A stretch of 64,000 nt of DNA from JAJRXG01 sp964640065 (GTDB lineage Bacteria; Bacteroidota; Bacteroidia; Chitinophagales; Saprospiraceae), in contig CAZXIE010000001.1 of NCBI GenBank assembly GCA_964640065.1, positions 56,270 through 120,269 of the forward strand, in the 5' to 3' direction. This document shows positions 16,009 through 23,830 of the stretch, piece after piece. The notes beneath the pieces were generated by a model. That model had not been told where the DNA came from and made no database searches. It worked only from the letters and a program-made list of their open reading frames with translations. The first letter of the stretch is position 1. Every line of letters begins with the position of its first letter. The translations under genes were made by a program, and so were the position numbers.

Positions 16009-17439
16009 ATGATCATACAATTTTGTGGCGCTGCTCGTAATGTAACAGGAAGTAGTCACCTTATAACTCTAGAAAACGGACACAGGGTACTGCTAGACTG
16101 CGGACTCTTTCAAGGAAACAGAAAGACGGATCTGGTATCTAATCGACGTTGGCATTTTGATCCAGCCACCGTAGACTGTCTCATACTTTCTCATGCCCAT
16201 ATAGATCATACGGGTCGTGTCCCCGGTCTTGTTAGAGGAGGATTCAATGGTTGTATCCATGCGACACATGCTACGCGTAGTCTCTGTGGTATCATGTTAC
16301 TAGACAGTGCCAAGATCCAAGAAAGAGATGCAGAGTTTCATAATAAAAGAGAACTTCAAAAAAAGAAGAAAAAGAAAGCTCGTAAGAAAAAATATAAAGC
16401 CGAGCTCATAGAACCTCTCTACTCGCCGGAAGATGTAGCCGAGACAATGAAGCTCTTTAATGGATACTCGTATAACAGATGGCATCGCATATCTGAGTAT
16501 GTCGAAGTCCTCTTCAAGGACCAAGGTCATATACTCGGGTCTGCAAGTGTATCGCTCCGCATCCAAGATGGGTCAAGAAATATCACGCTAGGATTTACTG
16601 GAGATATAGGAAGGCCTGATCGACCCATCCTCAGAGATCCTCAGCTCATGCCGGAATGTGATTACTTGATCTGCGAGTCCACGTACGGTGATAAAGAACA
16701 CGAGTCCAAGCCTCAGCAGACATCGATGCTTTTAGAGGTGATGAAAGAAACTTGCGTAGAGAAGAAAGGTAAGATGATCATCCCAGCATTTAGTATCGGA
16801 AGGACTCAAGAGATCGTATATATGCTTGACCAGATGGAGATGAGCGGTGAGCTTCCTAAGATACCCATCTATGTAGATAGTCCACTTGCCGTAAATGCAA
16901 CAGAGATCTATGGCTCACATCCAGAATGCTTCGACAATGCACTACATGAGTACATGCTTCAGGATGACAATCCTTTTGGATTTAATAAGCTGGAATATGT
17001 CCGAAGCGTAGAAAAATCGAAAATGCTCAATGCTTCTAAGGACCCGATGGTCATCATCAGTGCCTCAGGTATGATGAATGCTGGTAGGATCCGTCATCAT
17101 CTCTATCATAATCTTGAAGATCCAAAGAGTACTTTTTTGATGGTAGGGTACTGCTCTCCTCAGACTGCAGGTGGCATCCTTAAGGCTGGAGCAACGGAGC
17201 TAAAGGTGATGGGAGACGTACTAGAAGTAAAGGCTTCGATTAAGTCCATGGATTCCTTCTCAGCACATGGAGATAGGAAGGAGATGTTAGCATCGATCCA
17301 ACATCTCAAGAAAGATGTGAAGAAACTCTTTCTCGTACATGGTGAGCATGATACACAGCAGGCCTTTTCGGAGTATCTAGGCGAAGGAGGGTTTAGTAAG
17401 ATAGCTATCCCTTCTGAAGGTCAGGAGATACACATCTAA
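16009..17439 (+). CDS. MBL-fold beta-CASP exonuclease-like protein
   Basis: A 476-residue metallo-beta-lactamase with a beta-CASP domain, the architecture of RNA-processing nucleases (CPSF73/YsH1-like bacterial proteins). The metal-binding HAHIDH motif is near residue 64, further ligands lie in KDQGHILGSAS and LGFTGDIG, and the beta-CASP motifs are visible in the SAHGDRKEM and LVHGEHDTQQAF segments at the C terminus. A strongly basic insertion (ten lysines/arginines around residues 105-122) interrupts the MBL part and may contact RNA. It probably acts on RNA in the cytoplasm. There are no close operon partners: the gap upstream is 106 bases and a hairpin follows. Confidence 0.88.
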   Translation: MIIQFCGAARNVTGSSHLITLENGHRVLLDCGLFQGNRKTDLVSNRRWHFDPATVDCLILSHAHIDHTGRVPGLVRGGFNGCIHATHATRSLCGIMLLDSAKIQERDAEFHNKRELQKKKKKKARKKKYKAELIEPLYSPEDVAETMKLFNGYSYNRWHRISEYVEVLFKDQGHILGSASVSLRIQDGSRNITLGFTGDIGRPDRPILRDPQLMPECDYLICESTYGDKEHESKPQQTSMLLEVMKETCVEKKGKMIIPAFSIGRTQEIVYMLDQMEMSGELPKIPIYVDSPLAVNATEIYGSHPECFDNALHEYMLQDDNPFGFNKLEYVRSVEKSKMLNASKDPMVIISASGMMNAGRIRHHLYHNLEDPKSTFLMVGYCSPQTAGGILKAGATELKVMGDVLEVKASIKSMDSFSAHGDRKEMLASIQHLKKDVKKLFLVHGEHDTQQAFSEYLGEGGFSKIAIPSEGQEIHI

Positions 17440-17469
17440 TCTAAGGGTTACACATCAGATCAAATAAGA

Positions 17470-17496
17470 AAGGCCCACACATGACGTGTGAGCCTT
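17470..17496. terminator. hairpin between convergent genes, possible terminator
   Basis: An 11-base stem with one mismatch (AAGGCCCACAC with GTGTGAGCCTT) lies between the convergent exonuclease and mscL genes. Only short, interrupted T runs follow on either strand, so termination may be weak. Confidence 0.5.
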
Positions 17497-17526
17497 AACT
17501 GCTTTTGAGATATTATAACTTAAGAA

Positions 17527-17910
17527 TTACTTTCTTACTGCATCTCTGATCTCTGCTAGTAATGTTTGATCTGCAGTTGGATCCGGAGCTGGAGCGTTAC
17601 CCATAAACTTGATCTTAGCTTTAGCTAAGAAGAAGAGTACAAGACCTACAGTTATCAAGTTAATGATAGAGTTAATCCACTTACCCCATCTTACTGCATT
17701 CGCAGGAGATCCATCTTCATTAACAGCATCCCCAAGAGGTGTCATCATGTCAGCGAAGTCAAGTCCACCAGAGAAGTGACCTACAATCGGCATAACGATG
17801 TCACTTACAAAACCAGTAACTACTAGTCCTACAGCTCCCGCTAAGATGACCGCAATAGCAAAGTCTATTACGTTGCCAGTAAATATGAATTCTTTAAATT
17901 CTTTCCACAT
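17527..17910 (-). CDS. mscL: large-conductance mechanosensitive channel MscL
   Basis: A 127-residue inner-membrane channel, normal size for MscL. The N-terminal amphipathic helix MWKEFKEFIFTGNVIDFAIAVI leads into TM1 with the pore-lining LAGAVGLVVTGFVSDIVMP. A short periplasmic loop (about 50-72) is followed by TM2 (INLITVGLVLFFLAKA) and a charged C-terminal helix. It releases osmolytes on hypo-osmotic shock. It has its own transcript: a terminator for the upstream aconitase gene lies just before it, at what would be its own promoter. Confidence 0.96.
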   Translation of the reverse strand: MWKEFKEFIFTGNVIDFAIAVILAGAVGLVVTGFVSDIVMPIVGHFSGGLDFADMMTPLGDAVNEDGSPANAVRWGKWINSIINLITVGLVLFFLAKAKIKFMGNAPAPDPTADQTLLAEIRDAVRK

Positions 17911-17933
17911 TCGATTTAGATTTTCGTTTTAAT

Positions 17934-17970
17934 AAAAAAGGCTGTACCCTCGTTGTTGGGATACAGCCTT
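17934..17970 (-). terminator. rho-independent terminator of the aconitase gene
   Basis: On the minus strand an AAGGCTGTATCCC/GGGTACAGCCTT stem (one bulge) with an 8-base loop is followed by six T, 50 bases after the aconitase stop codon. It overlaps the region where mscL transcription should begin. Confidence 0.85.
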
Positions 17971-17976
17971 GTTCTA

Positions 17977-18001
17977 CAAATATATCAAGAAAGTTGATAT
18001 A
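17977..18001 (-). promoter_or_regulatory. candidate mscL promoter with overlapping palindrome
   Basis: TATATTTG on the minus strand (17977-17984) matches TANNTTTG exactly. An 8-bp perfect inverted repeat, TATATCAA-GAAAG-TTGATATA (17981-18001), overlaps it and could be an operator. Confidence 0.4.
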
Positions 18002-18019
18002 TAAAAATTCAATATTTGT

Positions 18020-20284
18020 TTAGCCTCGACTTATCAAGTTGAGAGCGGAGCCTGCTCGGACCCATTCGATCTGTGCTTGGTTGTAAGAATGGCCCACTTC
18101 AAATGAATCTTGAGACCCATCGGCATGGTCTAAAACGACTGTCAACGTCTTACCTGCGGCCATCTGATCAAAGTTAGGTATAGACACTTTATCGTCTTGT
18201 CTCACCTTGTCGTAATCTGACTTATCAACGAATGTAAGAGCAAGCATACCTTGCTTCTTCAAGTTAGTTTCATGTATCCGCGCAAAAGACTTTACGATAA
18301 CAGCATTCACACCGAGGAAGCGAGGTTCCATGGCTGCATGTTCTCTAGACGAACCCTCACCGAGGTTTTCTTCTCCAAATACAACTGTAGCTACACCGGC
18401 TGACTGATAAGCTCTTGCTGAGTCTGGCACTGCCATATATTCTCCAGCATCAATATTCAAAACCTTGTTAGTGTCGTCATTGAAGTAGTTGACAGCTCCT
18501 GTATAGCAGTTGTTAGAGATATTCTCTAAGTGCCCTCTATACTTTAACCATGGTCCCGCCATGGAGATATGATCGGTGGTACACTTACCTTTTGCTTTGA
18601 TGAGGATTCTCATGTCTTGCATACTATCCTGTGTTATTGGCTCGAATGGAGTCAATAGCTGAATCCTGTCACTCGATGGATCTACTTTCACATTGATACC
18701 GCTTCCATCTTCAGCAGGAGCATTGTAACCATTGTCCTTTACATCAAATCCATTAGGTGGTAGTTCGAAGCCTGTTGGCTCTTCGAGCATGACTTCTTCA
18801 CCAGCCTCATTAGTTAGAGTATCTGTTGCAGGATTAAAGTCTAGCCTGCCTGAGATAGCGATAGCCGCTACCAACTCAGGTGATGCTACAAAGGCATGTG
18901 TGTTAGGGTTACCATCCGCTCTCTTAGAGAAGTTTCTATTAAAGGAGTGAATGATACTATTTTTTGGGGCATTGATCGGATCATTATATCTCGCCCACTG
19001 ACCGATACAAGGTCCGCATGCATTAGTAAATATCGTTGCATCTAATTGCTCAAATATATTGAGGATACCATCTCTCTCGGCTGTGAATCGTACTTGCTCA
19101 CTTCCTGGGTTAATCCCAAATTCTGCCTTAGTTTTTAATCCTTTATCAAGTGCCTGCTTTGCTATGGAAGCAGCTCTAGAAAGATCCTCATATGATGAGT
19201 TCGTACAAGACCCTATAAGTCCCCACTCTACATCGAGAGGCCATTCGTTATCGGTGGCCTTAGATGTCATATCTCTTCCTGCTTTTGTAGAAAGATCTGG
19301 AGTAAAGGGACCATTGATCCTAGGTTGTAACTCAGAAAGATCTATCTCAATCACTTGATCAAAGTATTTCTCTGGATCAGCGTAACACTCCGGATCAGCA
19401 GTTAGATGTTCTTTTACCTGATTAGCAAGATCCGCCACATCTGCTCTATCTGTAGCTCTCAGATATCGGTCCATAGACTCATCATATCCAAAAGTCGACG
19501 TGGTCGCTCCGATCTCTGCTCCCATATTGCATATGGTTCCTTTGCCTGTGCAACTCAGATTGATAGCTCCATCACCAAAGTATTCTACTATGGCTCCTGT
19601 ACCACCCTTTACTGTAAGGATATCGGCAACTCTAAGTATGACGTCTTTAGGTGCTGACCATCCTGAGAGTTTGCCCGTTAGCTTCACACCTATGAGTTTC
19701 GGATTTTTGAGTTCCCATGGCATATCCGCCATCACATCTACAGCATCTGCTCCTCCTACACCGATAGCAACCATGCCTAGTCCACCAGCGTTAACAGTAT
19801 GACTATCTGTACCGATCATCATACCTCCTGGGAAGGCATAATTTTCAAGAACGACCTGATGTATGATCCCTGCACCTGGCTTCCAAAAGCCAATGCCATA
19901 CTTATCTGAGACTGACTCGAGGAAATTAAATACCTCATTACTAGTATTCATGGCGTTCTGAAGATCCACATCAGCTCCCATCTTGGCTTGTATGAGGTGA
20001 TCACAGTGTACTGTTGATGGTACCGCTACCTTGCTTTTCCCAGCCATCATAAATTGAAGAAGTGCCATCTGCGCGGTAGCGTCTTGCATAGCTACCCGAT
20101 CTGGTGAATAGAAGACATAGTCTTTCCCTCTTTGAAAGTCTTGTAGAGTAGAATCTGGATGTAAGTGAGAATAAAGAATCTTCTCTGCAAGTGTGAGAGG
20201 TCTTCCAAGCTTTTCTTTTATGAGGCGCATCTTCTCGCCCAAAGTCTCATAATGAGCCTTAATCATATCTATGTCAAATGCCAT
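18020..20284 (-). CDS. acn: aconitate hydratase (mitochondrial-type aconitase)
   Basis: A 754-residue TCA-cycle enzyme that interconverts citrate and isocitrate. The three cysteines that bind the [4Fe-4S] cluster are visible: one in GLIGSCTNSSYED and two in TNACGPCIGQW. The substrate-binding TVHCDHL and the C-terminal swivel domain motif GEGSSREHAAMEPR are present. Length and motifs match the mitochondrial-type aconitase usual in Bacteroidota rather than E. coli AcnA or AcnB. It is a single gene with its own terminator. Confidence 0.95.
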   Translation of the reverse strand: MAFDIDMIKAHYETLGEKMRLIKEKLGRPLTLAEKILYSHLHPDSTLQDFQRGKDYVFYSPDRVAMQDATAQMALLQFMMAGKSKVAVPSTVHCDHLIQAKMGADVDLQNAMNTSNEVFNFLESVSDKYGIGFWKPGAGIIHQVVLENYAFPGGMMIGTDSHTVNAGGLGMVAIGVGGADAVDVMADMPWELKNPKLIGVKLTGKLSGWSAPKDVILRVADILTVKGGTGAIVEYFGDGAINLSCTGKGTICNMGAEIGATTSTFGYDESMDRYLRATDRADVADLANQVKEHLTADPECYADPEKYFDQVIEIDLSELQPRINGPFTPDLSTKAGRDMTSKATDNEWPLDVEWGLIGSCTNSSYEDLSRAASIAKQALDKGLKTKAEFGINPGSEQVRFTAERDGILNIFEQLDATIFTNACGPCIGQWARYNDPINAPKNSIIHSFNRNFSKRADGNPNTHAFVASPELVAAIAISGRLDFNPATDTLTNEAGEEVMLEEPTGFELPPNGFDVKDNGYNAPAEDGSGINVKVDPSSDRIQLLTPFEPITQDSMQDMRILIKAKGKCTTDHISMAGPWLKYRGHLENISNNCYTGAVNYFNDDTNKVLNIDAGEYMAVPDSARAYQSAGVATVVFGEENLGEGSSREHAAMEPRFLGVNAVIVKSFARIHETNLKKQGMLALTFVDKSDYDKVRQDDKVSIPNFDQMAAGKTLTVVLDHADGSQDSFEVGHSYNQAQIEWVRAGSALNLISRG

Positions 20285-20341
20285 CTGATCAGATTTATTT
20301 TAGGTGTATAATCTCCTTGCTACCAAGGTTTTTTCAAGCTG

Positions 20342-20349
20342 CAAATATA
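20342..20349 (-). promoter_or_regulatory. candidate -7 promoter element of acn
   Basis: On the minus strand TATATTTG followed by CAGC matches the TANNTTTG consensus, 57 bases upstream of the ATG. The ruvA promoter has the same TTTGCAGC tail. Confidence 0.4.
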
Positions 20350-20384
20350 ACTTATTGGAATATTATGATCTCAGTAGATATCTA

Positions 20385-22295
20385 CTAGGCCTGTAGAAGG
20401 CGCTCAGTGATAGTAGCGATATGATCTCGAGTGATAATACCTAGTAATTCTTTTCCCCTAACAACTGGAAGACAGCCTACTTCAAGGTCTCTCATCATCC
20501 GAGATGCCTCTTTTATGAAGACATCCGGTGCAACCGTGATAGGATCTCCGATCATCACGTCTTTTACTACTAATGTCTCATCACTATTTTTTGTTCGATA
20601 AGATGACAAAGCATTGAGTAACATCGTAGTCCCAACAAGACCAACAAGATGTCCTTCTTGATTCTCGACAGGCATATAACTGATGTCTTTCCAAGACATC
20701 AACTTGGCGACTAACTCTACCATATCATCGGGATTGGCGGAGAAAACTTGAATCTCCATCAGCTCAGAAACTCTTATAGCTTCGAGGTCATAGTGCCGTT
20801 GATAAGAAGCATCAGCTTCTGGCCATCTGCTGATCGGAAAATCCTTTTGGTTCTGATTCTGATGGATGGCAGCCGTCAGACAGGCAAGCGCCTCATCATC
20901 TGACGCAGTTTGTTCTTTCAACTTCGTATATGATCTGAGCATCCATCGTGCACCATTCATCTGAGCCTGGACTCTTTCTAAGCAGACATCCAGATATCTC
21001 GTGATATCTTGCTGGTCTACCTTCATACTCTCAAGTCCTTCGCGAGCCATCGGTATGAGTTCTTCTTCTAGGAGTTCTTTAGCATTTACCTTCCTGTCAC
21101 CTACCCAAGAAAACTTAGTGTCAAGCCCAAACCTAGCTGCCTTTGCAAAATTATCTCGTACATCAGCAAAAGACATTTGCTTTCGGATATCATCATATCT
21201 ATTAGCCATTCCTTTCATAGCGCCTAACCAGAAGGCCGTGTTGGCCATCTCATCTAGGACAGTCGGACCTGAAGGAAATACACGATTTTCGATTCTCAGA
21301 TGAGGCTTGCCAGTATCACTGATGCCATAGCAAGGTCGATTCCATCTGTATACTGTAGAGTTATGTAGTTGTAGACTCTTAAGTTTGGGGACAACACCTT
21401 CATCAAGACTCTTTATACTGTCCTCTTGCATATCTGCGTATAACAAGATTTTAAATCTTGCTATATCATCCTTAAAGATCTGAGTGACATCTCCATCAAG
21501 CCAGTCGTCTCCCAAAATAACTCGAGGACTCATCTGTCGCATATGATCCATCGTACGACGTGTATCGATAGCTTGCTGAAAAAGTGCAATCCTGGTCTCA
21601 TGCCATAGCCGCTGTCCAAACACGATCGGCGAGTTGGCTGATAGACTGATGCATGGAGCGGTGAGTGCTAACGCAAAATTGTAGTAGCGCTGAAACTCCT
21701 GGGGTGTCACTTGTAGATGGACTTGAAAACTCGTGTTGCATGCTTCTAGTAGAGGCGAGTCATGCCTCACACATAACTCATCTATACCGACAAGACGCAA
21801 TTCAAAGTCCGTCCTACTTAACTGACCACTGATGGCCTCCATCAGATCTTTGTACCTCTGCTTCGGAGTAAGATTAGCGATATGGAGATGATACTTATGT
21901 AGGGTAGGCAGTATGCCTGTGAGTATATAGTCTATATCGTGTTGAGAGAGATATGATCTCAGTGTATCGAGATTATTGACCAGCTCTTTCTCCATAGCAG
22001 TCAGACAGTCAGAACGAAAGACTTGTGGTGAGAGATTCAGTTCCAAGTTGAACTTGGCTAACTCACTGACTAGCCAACTTTCGTGCGTCGTTTGCTCGAG
22101 TATTTTAGGGCCAAGGAGAGAGGGTTTGTAAGTACCATTATCTACTAGTACAACTTCTTGTTCTGCACCGATCCTGATGACATCCGTCTCGAACATATCC
22201 TCCTGTAGCATGTGCTCAAGTGCTGAGACATCTCTTAAGAGCGCCTTTACGAAGGTATTCTTGGATTCTGACGTGAGATATGTTTGCTGACCCAT
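20385..22295 (-). CDS. GCS2-type carboxylate-amine ligase fused to a CBS pair
   Basis: A 636-residue protein in two parts. Residues about 1-500 resemble glutamate-cysteine ligase family 2 (YbdK/GshA-like ATP-dependent carboxylate-amine ligases): RIGAEQEVVLVD near 42, the NLELNLSPQVF glutamate-rich strand, and HLRIENRVFPSGPT with its conserved ENR near 333. Residues about 515-636 form two CBS modules (VSELMEIQVFSANPDDMVEL and VKDVMIGDPITVAPDVFIKEA, ending GIITRDHIATI). CBS pairs commonly bind adenine nucleotides, so ligase activity may respond to energy state. The natural substrate is uncertain. The gene appears to be monocistronic. Confidence 0.8.
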   Translation of the reverse strand: MGQQTYLTSESKNTFVKALLRDVSALEHMLQEDMFETDVIRIGAEQEVVLVDNGTYKPSLLGPKILEQTTHESWLVSELAKFNLELNLSPQVFRSDCLTAMEKELVNNLDTLRSYLSQHDIDYILTGILPTLHKYHLHIANLTPKQRYKDLMEAISGQLSRTDFELRLVGIDELCVRHDSPLLEACNTSFQVHLQVTPQEFQRYYNFALALTAPCISLSANSPIVFGQRLWHETRIALFQQAIDTRRTMDHMRQMSPRVILGDDWLDGDVTQIFKDDIARFKILLYADMQEDSIKSLDEGVVPKLKSLQLHNSTVYRWNRPCYGISDTGKPHLRIENRVFPSGPTVLDEMANTAFWLGAMKGMANRYDDIRKQMSFADVRDNFAKAARFGLDTKFSWVGDRKVNAKELLEEELIPMAREGLESMKVDQQDITRYLDVCLERVQAQMNGARWMLRSYTKLKEQTASDDEALACLTAAIHQNQNQKDFPISRWPEADASYQRHYDLEAIRVSELMEIQVFSANPDDMVELVAKLMSWKDISYMPVENQEGHLVGLVGTTMLLNALSSYRTKNSDETLVVKDVMIGDPITVAPDVFIKEASRMMRDLEVGCLPVVRGKELLGIITRDHIATITERLLQA

Positions 22296-22506
22296 ACCAA
22301 AAGTGAAAATAATACTCTATCGGATTAGTAGGACGCGATGTGTCGATATCTTTTGAAAACACCTGATATGACCGAGCATACACAACGTATTTTAACTTAT
22401 ATCACTTATAGGATTATGTATTAGCATGATTATAAATTACCTATGTATGTACATGTTGACCTATACGTATAATACCCTTTTCACAAAGTGCTTTGGCAAG
22501 ATATAT

Positions 22507-22605
22507 GAACTCTGGTGAGTAGTTCTTTAACTTTTGAAAATACTTAAGGGATTAAGTATTGGAGATTACGGAGCGGCTACTGGGGGGTATGCCGCTCTTT
22601 TTTTT
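22507..22605 (+). ncRNA. candidate small structured RNA
   Basis: The 465-base gap between two minus-strand genes holds a plus-strand terminator with no plus-strand gene before it. Just upstream is a perfect 9-bp hairpin, AATACTTAA-GGGA-TTAAGTATT (22539-22560), with a GNRA-type loop, and before that a smaller GAACT/AGTTC hairpin (22507-22525). The 5' end is not determined, and transcription could begin anywhere from 22296. I do not recognise a known RNA family (it lacks SRP RNA, tmRNA or RNase P signatures); a 6S-like RNA cannot be excluded. Confidence 0.45.
22571..22605 (+). terminator. rho-independent terminator of the candidate small RNA
   Basis: A GC-rich 7-bp stem (GAGCGGC with GCCGCTC), a 13-base loop and eight T on the plus strand. 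Both neighbouring genes run on the minus strand and cannot use it. Confidence 0.85.
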
Positions 22606-22760
22606 GCCTCTATCTCAATACGCAGCTTTGAGAAACTTTCTTGGATAAAGAGTATCATTTACGAAAGTGGACTTACATAATGAGTATGCAGAACGCACGA
22701 ACTGCAAGTACGAGCCAGAAGAAGAAATCTCAGCCTTAAGAATTAGTAGATGTTGGCTTA

Positions 22761-23711
22761 TTAGAGCTTGAACTCAACCGTTATCAGCTCTCCAGATCGT
22801 TCGATCTCTAAGATAACGGGATCACCAGTTTTCTTATCATCCATCAGATCTATGATGTCAGCATATCCTTTGATCAAGTGTCCATCCATCTTGGTAATGA
22901 CATCGCTTTCTTTGAGACCGCCATGCTCGGCCGGTGAGTCGGGTATGACTTCTGTGACGATCACGCCAGCTCCTATCTCATCTATAAAAACTCCTAAGGT
23001 GGCCCTTTCGGAAATATTCTCTCTATCAGAATTTCCTCTTATCGCATCCAATGAGTCAAAGTTGTCACCAAATATCTGTCCCCAGAAATCCATCGGTTCT
23101 TGTAGATCAAGTTCTCCTTGGAATAAGGAATCTAAGCCTCTAAAAAGCTCCATATCAAATCCTCCTTCTTCTGGAATGTCAAAGAAGAAACTATTCGTTC
23201 TAGATGATCCTAATCTAATACGCTTGGCAAGCTCCTCTCCATCTCTAAATACAATCACACTGACTTCATCGCCAACCTTCATATCGGTAAGTATCTCTTG
23301 GACATCTACTATGCTTGACACAGCCACACCTTCTACTGATATAATCTTATCGCCCTCACGGATATCCACCCCTGCGGCTCCAGACCCTCTTGATACCTCT
23401 ACGACAGTACCAGTGCCCCCTTCAAAAGATAAGGTAACACCCATGACTGGTTTTCCTTTTTCACTCTTAAAGAAGCCGCTATCCTCAAAGAGATCTTCAA
23501 AGCCTAATCCTTCTAAATCAAAAGTCCCAGGAAGATCAAATGCGTCTCCTTCTGAATTATCGTATTCATAATAGATTCGCTCTGAGATGACATTGCCATC
23601 TTCATCTACTACTTTTTCTATAATCTTCGTTCCCTTATTTTGGTCTGGTTGCGCCTGCAAGACAAGACATGTCAGCAGTAAACTGAGAGAGATGAAAAAT
23701 CGGGCTGTCAT
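22761..23711 (-). CDS. exported double-PDZ domain protein
   Basis: A 316-residue protein with a signal peptide (about residues 1-20, ending LVLQAQ). An acidic linker is followed by PDZ 1 (about 88-172: KPVMGVTLSF, GAAGVDIREGDKIISVEG) and a Phe/Asp-rich middle. PDZ 2 is at the C terminus (about 235-316: TLGVFIDEIGAGVIVTEV, GGLKESDVITKMDG). No serine protease or other catalytic domain is attached, so it is not HtrA. It may bind the C termini of envelope proteins. It is divergent from a histidine kinase gene, and an operator-like palindrome covers its promoter. Confidence 0.8.
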   Translation of the reverse strand: MTARFFISLSLLLTCLVLQAQPDQNKGTKIIEKVVDEDGNVISERIYYEYDNSEGDAFDLPGTFDLEGLGFEDLFEDSGFFKSEKGKPVMGVTLSFEGGTGTVVEVSRGSGAAGVDIREGDKIISVEGVAVSSIVDVQEILTDMKVGDEVSVIVFRDGEELAKRIRLGSSRTNSFFFDIPEEGGFDMELFRGLDSLFQGELDLQEPMDFWGQIFGDNFDSLDAIRGNSDRENISERATLGVFIDEIGAGVIVTEVIPDSPAEHGGLKESDVITKMDGHLIKGYADIIDLMDDKKTGDPVILEIERSGELITVEFKL

Positions 23712-23724
23712 ACTTCTTGATTTC

Positions 23725-23744
23725 GTTAGATTTACAAATCTAAC
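23725..23744 (-). promoter_or_regulatory. palindromic operator over the PDZ-gene promoter
   Basis: GTTAGATTT-AC-AAATCTAAC is a perfect 9+9-bp palindrome. On the minus strand it contains TAGATTTG (23735-23742), an exact TANNTTTG element placed 23 bases before the PDZ gene's ATG. A bound regulator would block the promoter. The neighbouring two-component system is one candidate. Confidence 0.5.
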
Positions 23745-23830
23745 ACGGGGACTATTATTTTATTACTAAAGATGAGTTAATACCTAGTTAAACGCCTAGG
23801 GACTTGTGAAAAAGCACCTTACTTCGCGAT

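Noticed and set aside
16355..16400. A-rich run in the exonuclease gene that could be a programmed frameshift site
   Set aside because: The frame is intact on both sides and the run simply encodes a lysine/arginine-rich insertion.
20310..20333. CCTTG-CTAC-CAAGG hairpin followed by six T
   Set aside because: It lies in the acn leader on the wrong strand to end any gene, and the 5-bp stem is weak.
22659..22671. The 13-mer ATTTACGAAAGTG, also found near 58635 and inside a gene at 48690
   Set aside because: A few shared 13-mers are expected by chance in 64 kb, and one of the three copies is coding sequence.
22768..23571. A 267-codon Ser/Pro-rich frame opposite the PDZ gene
   Set aside because: Low-complexity antisense shadow; the PDZ protein on the minus strand has clear domains and a signal peptide.
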